Assembly (NCBI GenBank): GCA_045587065.1
Contig: JAZNBQ010000098.1
Location: 1 to 8,577, forward strand
DNA length: 8,577 nt
Direction of reading: 5' to 3'
Source: SFWF01 sp045587065
GTDB lineage: Bacteria; Bacillota; Clostridia; Oscillospirales; Acutalibacteraceae
The notes under the pieces were generated by a model that worked only from the letters and a program-made list of their open reading frames with translations, was not told the DNA's origin and searched no databases. Below, in pieces: positions 1-5,064 of the stretch. The position numbers were made by a program, and so were the translations under genes. Every line of letters starts with the position of its first letter. Position 1 is the stretch's first letter.

Positions 1-28
1 CGATGGCAATCGGTTCAGCCTTGGGATA

Positions 29-68
29 AAAAGAGAAAACTCCTTGAAGGATAAAACCTTCAAGGAGT
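29..68 (-). terminator. Intrinsic terminator of the minus-strand tRNA-Ser unit
   Basis: Perfect 12-bp inverted repeat (39-50 with 57-68) around a 6-base loop. Read on the minus strand, the stem is followed by a T-rich run (complement of 29-38, including TTTT and TTTTT-like stretches). It begins only three bases past the CCA end of the tRNA-Ser gene. The T-tract exists only in the minus direction, so it should stop the tRNA transcript and not anything entering from the left edge. Confidence 0.85.
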
Positions 69-71
69 CCT

Positions 72-160
72 TGGCGGAGACGGCGAGATTCGAACTCGCG
101 GGGGATTGCTCCCTAACTGATTTCGAGTCAGCCCCGTTATGTCCACTTCGATACGTCTCC
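72..160 (-). tRNA. tRNA-Ser (anticodon CGA)
   Basis: Class II tRNA of 89 bases with encoded CCA. The acceptor stem GGAGACG pairs with CGTCTCC, followed by discriminator G. The anticodon arm is GCTGA / loop CTCGAAA / TCAGT, giving anticodon CGA, which reads UCG serine codons. The long variable arm typical of tRNA-Ser is present as GGGA-GCAA-TCCC, and the T arm is GCGAG / TTCGAAT / CTCGC. All stems pair. It is the second element of a minus-strand unit started at 369-397, and a terminator follows directly. Confidence 0.96.
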
Positions 161-272
161 ATATTAAATTGTATAGGCTTGCGCCTTAATACCAAATTGC
201 GAGAAAAGTGCGAGATGCAGAATTCCAAAAGTGCAAACCGAAGCCCTAAAAACCTCGATAAATAAAGGGTTT
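161..272 (-). other. Transcribed spacer between tRNA-Ser-like remnant and tRNA-Ser
   Basis: A 112-base AT-rich stretch lies between the degenerate tRNA-like sequence and the intact tRNA-Ser and should be part of the same primary transcript. No coding region with a ribosome site is visible. On the minus strand it holds a small hairpin AGGC-GCAA-GCCT (a GNRA tetraloop) close to the tRNA-Ser 5' end. No second promoter with both boxes was recognised, so tRNA-Ser expression probably depends on the promoter at 369-397. Confidence 0.5.
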
Positions 273-343
273 GTGCAGAGAGTCAAGTGACAGACCCGAC
301 TATGTTTCGAGTGCTGCACCTTCGACCACTCGGACAACTCTCC
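273..343 (-). pseudogene. Degenerate tRNA-Ser-like sequence (probable tRNA pseudogene)
   Basis: The minus strand begins GGAGAGTTGTCCGAGTGG, the usual start of a bacterial tRNA-Ser (acceptor strand plus D arm), and reaches an anticodon-type loop CTCGAAA. Near the far end, ACTCTCT can still pair with GGAGAGT (one G-U), followed by G and then CACA rather than CCA. Between these points the gene is wrecked. The 3' side of the anticodon stem (CATAG) no longer matches CAGCA. There is no long variable arm, and no GGTTCGANTCC T arm. The total is about 71 bases instead of about 90. A perfect promoter lies about 20 bases upstream. It is most simply a deleted, decayed tRNA gene; a tRNA-derived small RNA is the alternative. 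Confidence 0.65.
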
Positions 344-368
344 AAAATATTGCAACGCAACATTAATA

Positions 369-397
369 ATTATAATTATCGCTCTTTTAAATGTCAA
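369..397 (-). promoter_or_regulatory. Consensus sigma-A promoter for the tRNA-Ser unit
   Basis: On the minus strand TTGACA (392-397) and TATAAT (369-374) are both perfect and separated by exactly 17 bases. Predicted transcription start is near 362, about 19 bases before the tRNA-Ser-like sequence. Perfect hexamers and spacing are typical of stable-RNA promoters. Confidence 0.88.
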
Positions 398-401
398 GAA
401 A

Positions 402-432
402 TTTCCAACCCTTCTCTATAAATAGTTGGAAA
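402..432. repeat. 8-bp inverted repeat midway between divergent tRNA promoters
   Basis: TTTCCAAC (402-409) and GTTGGAAA (425-432) are exact inverted copies with a 15-base gap. Their centre (about 417) nearly coincides with the midpoint between the two divergent -35 boxes (392-397 and 439-444). The arms are about 23 bp apart centre to centre, close to two helical turns. This geometry suits a dimeric DNA-binding protein, but an 8-bp match in AT-rich DNA could also be chance. Confidence 0.4.
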
Positions 433-438
433 AATCTA

Positions 439-466
439 TTGACTTTTTTCTGATTTATGATATAAT
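439..466 (+). promoter_or_regulatory. Sigma-A promoter for tRNA-Ile2/tRNA-Trp
   Basis: TTGACT (439-444) and a perfect TATAAT (461-466) are separated by 16 bases. The predicted start near 473 lies about 18 bases upstream of the first tRNA. It points away from the minus-strand promoter at 369-397. Confidence 0.8.
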
Positions 467-490
467 ATCAAGTACTGCGAATACTTATTG

Positions 491-567
491 GGGCCATTAG
501 CTCAGTTGGTTAGAGCAACCGGCTCATAACCGGTCGGTCCGGGGTTCGAGTCCCTGATGGCCCACCA
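491..567 (+). tRNA. tRNA with CAU anticodon, probably tRNA-Ile2 (lysidine type)
   Basis: Complete 77-base cloverleaf with encoded CCA. The acceptor is GGGCCAT/ATGGCCC, the D arm GCTC...GAGC, the anticodon arm ACCGG / CTCATAA / CCGGT, and the T arm CGGGG / TTCGAGT / CCCTG. The anticodon CAU could serve initiator Met, elongator Met or Ile2, whose C34 becomes lysidine so that it reads AUA. An initiator is unlikely because positions 1 and 72 pair and there is no GGG/CCC run in the anticodon stem. C4-G69, C5-G68, U12-A23 and A37-A38 match the known recognition elements of the lysidine synthase TilS, which favours Ile2. Elongator Met is the alternative. Confidence 0.85.
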
Positions 568-570
568 TTT

Positions 571-597
571 TATAGGCGGTTTTAAAAACCGCCTATA
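571..597. repeat. Inverted repeat between the two plus-strand tRNAs
   Basis: Perfect 13-bp inverted repeat (571-583 with 585-597), containing GGCGG/CCGCC, sits in the 39-base gap between tRNA-Ile2 and tRNA-Trp. The practical loop would be the AT-rich centre. It is not followed by a T run on the plus strand, so it is a poor Rho-independent terminator. A processing hairpin that separates the two tRNAs, or partial attenuation before tRNA-Trp, is more plausible. Confidence 0.6.
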
Positions 598-606
598 CTA
601 TCCCAT

Positions 607-680
607 AGGGGCGTAGTTAAACGGCTTAACAGTGGTCTCCAAAACCATCAAAGAGGGTTCGACTCCTTCCGCCCCTGCCA
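607..680 (+). tRNA. tRNA-Trp (anticodon CCA)
   Basis: A 74-base tRNA with encoded CCA. The acceptor AGGGGCG pairs with CGCCCCT, with discriminator G as is usual for Trp. The anticodon arm GTGGT / CTCCAAA / ACCAT gives CCA, which reads UGG. The T arm GAGGG / TTCGACT / CCTTC pairs with one G-U. The D arm is short (GTTA/TAAC). It shares a transcript with the CAU tRNA 39 bases upstream. Confidence 0.95.
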
Positions 681-682
681 AA

Positions 683-715
683 AAGCCAAGCCGTATGGCT
701 TGGCTTATCTTGTTT
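683..715 (+). terminator. Terminator after tRNA-Trp
   Basis: A 10-bp stem AAGCCAAGCC / GGCTTGGCTT (683-692, 697-706) with a GTAT loop is followed by ATCTTGTTT. The stem is strong but the T-tract is interrupted, so some read-through into the lipoprotein gene 28 bases further on is possible. Confidence 0.7.
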
Positions 716-743
716 AAAAATTTTAAAGAAAGAGGTTAGATTC

Positions 744-1532
744 ATGAAAAAAATTATTGCTTTAATTATGGCACTAGCTATGTTATTCCTTCTTACTGCT
801 TGTGGTTCTAACGAAACTGCAGAAAGTTCAGAAGAAACCGAAATCATCTCAAGCACTGAAGTTGTAGTTTCTGACACAAATGATACTTCTTCAAAAACTC
901 AGTCCAACACTTCATCTAAGGTTCAAACCCCTTCCAATACTCAAACCACTTCTAATACTCAAACTACAAGCAAGGCTCCTACCAACACCGCTTGCACACA
1001 TAAAAATGTTCAGGTAACACCCGCTGTTGAGGCTTCTTGCTCTGCAGAAGGAAAGACTGAAGGCAAGGTTTGTAAAGACTGCGGAAAGGTTTTAGTTGCT
1101 GCTCAGTCTATTCCAAAGGATGACCACATTTACAATCCTGCAACAACAGAAAAGCCTGCTACCTGTGCTCTTTGCGGTGCTACAAAAGGCGATGTTGCTC
1201 GTCCACAACTTGCAGTAAACTTCAAGAGCAAGACTGTAACCTTAAAGAGCGGTGCGAAAATCACAAACGCTTGGGTTGTTTCTGTTGACTGGCTAAGTGA
1301 TACTCAGTGCAACATCAAATATGGCGTTGACATTACTAACGGCAGCACACCGGGCAAGGTTTCTTGGAACGTTGACGTTGAATTAAACGAACATTTCATT
1401 TTTGGTAAAACTGCATCCGGTTCTACCGAAGGCAGCTTAGCTGCAAACGAATCTGTTACCGTATATTGTGAAACAGGCGCTGTTCAGGCTGCCAGCACTA
1501 CCGGTGGTTACAGACTAGTATTTAAAGACTAG
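744..1532 (+). CDS. Surface lipoprotein with Cys/His repeat motifs and a C-terminal beta-rich domain
   Basis: The 262-residue protein has a lipoprotein signal peptide: MKK, a hydrophobic stretch (residues 4-18), then lipobox LTAC with the lipidated Cys at 20. Residues 21-83 are a low-complexity Ser/Thr/Gln/Glu linker, suggesting a stalk away from the membrane. Residues 84-145 carry C84-x-H86, C99, C110-x2-C113, H128 and C141-x2-C144. This pattern resembles short Cys/His repeats common in clostridial surface proteins and could bind metal. Residues 155-262 alternate polar and hydrophobic residues like a beta-sandwich; I cannot name the family. The start is fixed by GAGGT (732-736) seven bases before ATG. 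No convincing own promoter lies between the tRNA-Trp terminator and the gene. Its ligand or role is unknown. Confidence 0.85.
   Translation: MKKIIALIMALAMLFLLTACGSNETAESSEETEIISSTEVVVSDTNDTSSKTQSNTSSKVQTPSNTQTTSNTQTTSKAPTNTACTHKNVQVTPAVEASCSAEGKTEGKVCKDCGKVLVAAQSIPKDDHIYNPATTEKPATCALCGATKGDVARPQLAVNFKSKTVTLKSGAKITNAWVVSVDWLSDTQCNIKYGVDITNGSTPGKVSWNVDVELNEHFIFGKTASGSTEGSLAANESVTVYCETGAVQAASTTGGYRLVFKD
933..968 (+). repeat. Tandem 18-base repeat in the lipoprotein linker
   Basis: Two adjacent 18-base units (933-950 and 951-968), identical at 15 of 18 positions, encode Ser-Asn-Thr-Gln-Thr-Thr twice (residues 64-75). All three differences are third-codon-position changes that keep the peptide. 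The linker length may vary between strains by slippage or recombination. Confidence 0.7.
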
Positions 1533-1566
1533 TTTTTAAAACTAACAATTATTTACTTGAACATAA

Positions 1567-1606
1567 AAAACACACATTAGTTTTCCTAATGTGTGTTTTA
1601 TTTTTT
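1567..1606. terminator. Bidirectional terminator between lipoprotein and small-gene unit
   Basis: A 14-bp stem (1567-1580 with 1586-1599) with a 5-base loop is flanked by T-rich sequence on the plus side (1597-1607) and by an A-run on the left that becomes a T-tract on the minus strand. It sits between the convergent ends of the lipoprotein gene (1532) and the 91-residue gene (stop at 1606), so it can serve both. Confidence 0.9.
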
Positions 1607-1881
1607 TATTTTGTTGCCAAAGCTTTTTCAAGCCACACAATGCCATAGTTCATAGCCTCTGCAAAGCCTACCTTTTCAGTAGATTTTACAACGTCGTCCT
1701 CGTTCTTAGCATTGTTTTTTATAAGCATTACCTTTATTTTATCGGCAACTTCCAAATCGTTTTCTTTATGTGAGGTAATTATTTCAAGCTTTACAACGTA
1801 CTTTTCACTCATATCTCCATAATAAACAATATTGCCTTTTCTAACTAAAGGTTTATCTTTATAGGTTAAAAACTCACTCAT
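1606..1881 (-). CDS. Conserved-looking small protein of unknown function (91 aa)
   Basis: A 91-residue soluble protein without signal peptide or membrane segment. The N-terminal half (MSEFLTYKDKPLVRKGNIVYYG, roughly residues 1-36) looks like a small beta-sheet. It is followed by a Glu/Asp/Lys-rich segment around residues 38-65 and a C-terminal helix ending in YGIVWLEKALATK. I do not recognise the family, although it resembles short hypothetical proteins of clostridia. It is the second gene of a two-gene unit, six bases after the upstream stop. Its ribosome site AGGAAGGG (1891-1898) is made by the last codons of the upstream gene (Lys-Glu-Gly), a layout that favours coupled translation. The stop codon touches the terminator T-tract. 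Confidence 0.85.
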   Translation of the reverse strand: MSEFLTYKDKPLVRKGNIVYYGDMSEKYVVKLEIITSHKENDLEVADKIKVMLIKNNAKNEDDVVKSTEKVGFAEAMNYGIVWLEKALATK

Positions 1882-1887
1882 TTTTAT

Positions 1888-2148
1888 TTACCCTTCCTTT
1901 TTAGGCATCTCACGGTACAGATTAAATCTAAACAGTAAAGATTCATCCTCCTGATTAGTGCAACGCAGTGTTGCTTCGGAAACCTTGGCGCCCTTTAATA
2001 TATTTGCTATTCCCATTATCTGGCAAAGCTTTGATTTAAGATTTAAGCTGTCTCCTTCCGGGGTTTCTAAAAAAACGTCACCCTTACAGGAATCAAGAGC
2101 TTTCATAAAATCGTTGAAATCCATATCATGCATTTGAATTTTATCCAT
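1888..2148 (-). CDS. Conserved-looking small acidic protein of unknown function (86 aa)
   Basis: An 86-residue soluble protein, acidic at the N-terminus (MDKIQMHDMDFNDFMKALD). A central segment, LETPEGDSLNLKSKLCQIMGI (about residues 28-48), alternates strand and helix, and a strand-like end follows around LLFRFNLY. No transmembrane segment, metal-binding Cys pair or DNA-binding helix-turn-helix is evident; residues C22, C42 and C63 are isolated. I do not recognise the family. A very strong ribosome site (GGAGGT, 2155-2160) lies six bases before the ATG, and a perfect sigma-A promoter lies about 30 bases further up, so high and probably constitutive expression is expected. It is translated just ahead of the 91-residue gene, so the two products probably work together. 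Confidence 0.85.
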   Translation of the reverse strand: MDKIQMHDMDFNDFMKALDSCKGDVFLETPEGDSLNLKSKLCQIMGIANILKGAKVSEATLRCTNQEDESLLFRFNLYREMPKKEG

Positions 2149-2186
2149 TAAGAGACCTCCTCTTTTTATATTATTATATATACTAA

Positions 2187-2215
2187 ATTATATATTATCA
2201 CAGACTTTGTGTCAA
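2187..2215 (-). promoter_or_regulatory. Perfect sigma-A promoter for the small-gene unit
   Basis: On the minus strand TTGACA (2210-2215) and TATAAT (2187-2192) are separated by exactly 17 bases. The predicted start near 2180 leaves a leader of about 32 bases carrying the GGAGGT ribosome site. Confidence 0.87.
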
Positions 2216-2230
2216 GATATTACTTGTTTG

Positions 2231-2259
2231 TTGAAGTTGTATAGATTTTGTGTTAAAAT
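2231..2259 (+). promoter_or_regulatory. Probable promoter of the SDR gene
   Basis: TTGAAG (2231-2236), 17 bases, then TAAAAT (2254-2259). It is back to back with the minus-strand promoter, with 15 bases between the two -35 boxes. It is weaker than its neighbour (four of six and five of six matches). Confidence 0.6.
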
Positions 2260-2296
2260 GTTTTTGTATAAAATTATTTTTGAAAGGGATTTATTT

Positions 2297-3055
2297 ATGA
2301 ACATTGCCGTTATTACAGGAGCCTCCTCAGGTCTTGGTAAAGAATATGTTGAGGCGGTATACAACCGCTACCCCTGTCTTGACGAAATTTGGGTAATAGC
2401 CAGAAGAAAAGAACGTCTTGAAGAATTAAAAAACTCTTTAGGAGAAAAAATTCACGTTATTTCTGCCGACATTACAAAAGACGAAGATATACATAACATA
2501 AAGACTCTATTAACCGAAAACAATGCTAAAATTAAACTTCTAATAAACAATGCCAGGTTTGGAAAAATCGGAAATTTCAAGGATTTATCTTTAGAAGAAA
2601 ACGCAGGTATGGTGCGCCTTAACTGTGAAGCTTTAACTGTTGTTACCGGTCTTGCACTACCCCATATGGAAAAGGGCGGAAAGATTATAAACATTTGCTC
2701 TATTGCTTCTTTTGCCCCCAACACACGCCTTGCGGTATACTCTTCCACCAAAGCCTACGTTATGAGCCTGTCTCGCGCTATGAGAGACGAACTTAAAAAA
2801 GACGGCATTAACGTTTTAGCTGTTTGTCCCGGCCCTATGGACACAGAATTCTTAGCTGTAGCCAATATTTTAAAGGGCACAAGCCGCACCTTCGACACTC
2901 TTCCTCGAGTTAAGCCGAAGAACGTAGCCTTAGCCTCTCTTAAAGCTTCTGATAAGAACAAAGCTGTTTACACAAACCATCTTCTTTATAAATTTTACAG
3001 GGTTTTAGCCAAAGTTTTACCTCTTTCTATTGTTATGAAGATGTGCGGAGCATAA
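2297..3055 (+). CDS. Short-chain dehydrogenase/reductase (SDR)
   Basis: A 252-residue classical SDR, an NAD(P)-dependent oxidoreductase of the cytosol. The nucleotide-binding TGASSGLG is at residues 7-14 and a basic patch ARRKER at 35-40, after strand 2, suggests NADP(H). Active-site residues N109, S135, Y148 and K152 (YSSTK) are all present, and PGPMDT follows at 178-183. The conserved NNAG motif reads NNAR at 84-87; the AGG codon is one transition from a Gly codon. The C-terminal 50 residues are basic and partly hydrophobic, as in DltE/ketoacyl-reductase-like SDRs. The substrate cannot be told. The ATG at 2297 is chosen because AAAGGG (2283-2288) precedes it and the coenzyme motif follows at once; an upstream TTG at 2207 would lie before the promoter. 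Confidence 0.9.
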   Translation: MNIAVITGASSGLGKEYVEAVYNRYPCLDEIWVIARRKERLEELKNSLGEKIHVISADITKDEDIHNIKTLLTENNAKIKLLINNARFGKIGNFKDLSLEENAGMVRLNCEALTVVTGLALPHMEKGGKIINICSIASFAPNTRLAVYSSTKAYVMSLSRAMRDELKKDGINVLAVCPGPMDTEFLAVANILKGTSRTFDTLPRVKPKNVALASLKASDKNKAVYTNHLLYKFYRVLAKVLPLSIVMKMCGA

Positions 3056-3058
3056 GGC

Positions 3059-3087
3059 TTGACAATACTTGGTTTTTTATGTAAAAT
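3059..3087 (+). promoter_or_regulatory. Promoter of glyS
   Basis: A perfect TTGACA (3059-3064), 17 bases, then TAAAAT (3082-3087). It begins three bases after the SDR stop codon. The predicted start near 3094 gives a leader of only about 24 bases, too short for a T-box element. Confidence 0.8.
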
Positions 3088-3117
3088 ATTAGTAATTGTT
3101 TTACGGAGGTCATAGTG

Positions 3118-4491
3118 ATGACAAATAATGAAAAAAATATGGACACTATAGTTTCCCTTGCTAAAGCAAGAGGCTTTGTATATTCCGGTTCTGAAATATA
3201 CGGCGGTCTTTCTAACAGCTGGGATTACGGTCCTTTAGGTGTTGAGCTTAAAAACAACGTTAAAAGAGCTTGGTGGAAAAAATTTGTTCAGGAAAACAAA
3301 TATAACGTAGGTCTTGATTCTGCAATCATTATGAACCCTGAGACCTGGGTTACCAGCGGACACGTTGGCGGATTTTCCGACCCTCTTATGGACTGCAAGT
3401 CCTGCCATGCAAGACACCGCGCAGATAAACTTATTGAAGATTTCGGCGGTCACGCAGAAGGCATGACCTTTGAGCAGATGACCCAATATATTAAGGAAAA
3501 CGACATTACCTGTCCTGAATGTGGTTCTAAGGATTTTACTGATATAAGAAAATTCAACCTCATGTTCAAGACCTTTATAGGTGTTACTGAGGATGCCAAG
3601 AACGAAGTTTACCTTCGTCCCGAAACTGCACAGGGTATTTTCGTAAACTATGCCAACATTCAGCGTTCTTCAAGAAAGAAGCTTCCTTTTGGTGTTTGTC
3701 AGATTGGTAAATCTTTCAGAAACGAAATTACACCCGGCAACTTTATCTTTAGAACAAGAGAATTTGAACAGATGGAATGTGAGTTTTTCTGCAAACCTGA
3801 TACCGACCTTGAATGGTTCTATTACTGGAAGGATTTCTGCAAAAACTGGCTTTTAAACCTTGGACTAAAAGAGGAAAACATTCGTCTTCGTGACCACGAG
3901 AAAGAGGAGCTTTCCTTCTATTCTAAGGCAACAACAGATATTGAGTTCTTATTCCCATTTGGTTGGGGCGAGCTTTGGGGAATTGCAGACCGTACTAACT
4001 ATGACCTTGGTCGTCATCAGGAAGCCAGCGGTAAATCTCTGGAGTATTTTGACCAGGAGACAAACGAACATTACATTCCTTACGTTGTTGAGCCTTCTCT
4101 TGGTGCAGACCGCGTACTTCTTGCTTTCCTTTGTGACGCTTATGACGAAGAGGTTGATGACAAGGGTGAAACAAGAGTTATTTTAAGACTACATCCTGCT
4201 CTTGCACCTTTCAAATGTGCAGTTCTTCCACTTTCTAAGAAATTAAACGAAGGTGCAGAAAAGGTATTTGACCTGCTCTCCAAAGAGTTTATGGTTGACT
4301 TTGATGATGCAGGTTCCATCGGTAAGCGCTACCGCAGAGAAGATGAAATCGGAACTCCTTTCTGCATTACCTATGACTTTGATTCTGAAACTGACGGCTC
4401 TGTTACTGTTCGCGACCGCGACACCATGGAGCAAATTAGAATTAAAATTGAGGAGTTAATTCCTTACTTAAAAGAAAAAATGGAATTCTAG
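3118..4491 (+). CDS. glyS: Glycyl-tRNA synthetase, single-chain dimeric type
   Basis: Class II aminoacyl-tRNA synthetase (EC 6.1.1.14) joining glycine to tRNA-Gly with ATP, of the alpha2 kind also found in archaea and eukaryotes, not the alpha2beta2 kind. 457 residues is the usual bacterial length. Visible parts are the N-terminal GFVYSGSEIYGGLSNSWDYG, a zinc-type insertion with Cys pairs at 93/96 and 132/135, motif 2 around FRNEITPGNFIFRTREFEQME (200-220), the WGELWGIADRTNYDL glycine-site region (283-297), motif 3 GADRVLLAFL (329-338), and a C-terminal anticodon-binding domain from about 360. The start is ATG 3118, seven bases after GGAGGT (3105-3110); the in-frame GTG at 3115 is too close. 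It has its own promoter and terminator and no T-box leader. Confidence 0.97.
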   Translation: MTNNEKNMDTIVSLAKARGFVYSGSEIYGGLSNSWDYGPLGVELKNNVKRAWWKKFVQENKYNVGLDSAIIMNPETWVTSGHVGGFSDPLMDCKSCHARHRADKLIEDFGGHAEGMTFEQMTQYIKENDITCPECGSKDFTDIRKFNLMFKTFIGVTEDAKNEVYLRPETAQGIFVNYANIQRSSRKKLPFGVCQIGKSFRNEITPGNFIFRTREFEQMECEFFCKPDTDLEWFYYWKDFCKNWLLNLGLKEENIRLRDHEKEELSFYSKATTDIEFLFPFGWGELWGIADRTNYDLGRHQEASGKSLEYFDQETNEHYIPYVVEPSLGADRVLLAFLCDAYDEEVDDKGETRVILRLHPALAPFKCAVLPLSKKLNEGAEKVFDLLSKEFMVDFDDAGSIGKRYRREDEIGTPFCITYDFDSETDGSVTVRDRDTMEQIRIKIEELIPYLKEKMEF

Positions 4492-4499
4492 TAAAACTA

Positions 4500-4538
4500 A
4501 AAAGCACTTGAGAAGTTCTCAAGTGCTTTTCTTTTATT
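4500..4538. terminator. Bidirectional terminator between glyS and ppa
   Basis: A near-perfect stem AAAAGCACTTGAG / CTCAAGTGCTTTT (4500-4512, 4518-4530) with a short loop is followed by TCTTTTATTT-type sequence on the plus strand and by a T-rich tract on the minus strand. It lies between the convergent ends of glyS (4491) and ppa (4534), so it ends both transcripts. Confidence 0.9.
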
Positions 4539-5064
4539 TGCAATAATTTTCAATATAATTATTGATAGCATATTCAATTGTCTTTTCGGCTTCAGCTCGA
4601 TTGGACACCTCGTCCACCGCAGTTTCCTTGCCTTCTAATTCCTTATACACCTTAAAGAAGTGACGCATCTCATCAAAAATGTGTTTTGGAATTTCATCAA
4701 TATCTTTATATACGTTATAGGTAGGGTCATTAACAGGAATTGCAATTATTTTCTCATCTGCTTGTTTATTGTCTACCATAGATATAACGCCTACCGGATA
4801 ACACCTTACCTCTGTCATAGGAAGAAGCGGCTCAGAGCATAGCACCAAAACGTCAAGAGGGTCTAAATCATCTGCGTATGTTCTTGGTATAAAACCATAA
4901 TTTGCAGGGTAATGGGTAGAGGTGTAAAGTATACGGTCTAGCATTAAAACGCCTGTTTCTTTATCTAGCTCATATTTACACTTGCTGCCCTTGCCTATTT
5001 CAATTATAGCAACAAAATCATCAGGAGAAATCCTTTTAGGATTAATATTATGCCAAATGTTCAT
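4534..5064 (-). CDS. ppa: Inorganic pyrophosphatase, family I
   Basis: A 176-residue soluble family I pyrophosphatase (EC 3.6.1.1), which hydrolyses PPi to two phosphates with Mg2+ and pulls PPi-releasing reactions forward. Seen are EIGKGSKCKYELDKETG (22-38), the substrate-binding YPANYGFIPRT (52-62), the signature metal site D66-x-D68-P-L-D71, and D98, D103 and K105 matching the E. coli D97, D102 and K104 positions. Length fits the family. It is the last gene of the operon. Its ATG overlaps the upp stop by one base (TAATG), and no Shine-Dalgarno sequence is visible in the 20 bases before it. Translation therefore probably depends on ribosomes finishing upp, which would tie PPi removal to the PPi-producing enzyme. 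Confidence 0.96.
   Translation of the reverse strand: MNIWHNINPKRISPDDFVAIIEIGKGSKCKYELDKETGVLMLDRILYTSTHYPANYGFIPRTYADDLDPLDVLVLCSEPLLPMTEVRCYPVGVISMVDNKQADEKIIAIPVNDPTYNVYKDIDEIPKHIFDEMRHFFKVYKELEGKETAVDEVSNRAEAEKTIEYAINNYIENYCK

Noticed and set aside
1..28. Possible 3' end of a gene entering from the left edge
   Set aside because: All that can be read is a few codons before a stop in two plus-strand frames; too short to recognise anything, and no plus-strand terminator follows.
44..397. Short open frames (44-265 plus and 164-397 minus) over the tRNA-Ser region
   Set aside because: They run through tRNA-Ser and the tRNA-like remnant; the GELSEWSKVQHSK-type peptide is a familiar translation artefact of tRNA-Ser. 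No ribosome site supports either.
626..877. Minus-strand frame of 83 codons overlapping tRNA-Trp and the lipoprotein start
   Set aside because: It overlaps a tRNA, a terminator and a well supported coding region, and has no ribosome site.
1606..2148. Toxin-antitoxin pair
   Set aside because: Size and coupling fit, but no known toxin fold, DNA-binding antitoxin domain or operator repeat is visible.
2207..2296. 30-residue N-terminal extension of the SDR from a TTG codon
   Set aside because: It would start before the predicted promoter and inside the divergent promoter pair; the ATG at 2297 has a ribosome site and begins the typical SDR first strand.
3115..3117. GTG as the glyS start
   Set aside because: It lies only four bases after GGAGGT; the adjacent ATG at 3118 has ideal spacing.
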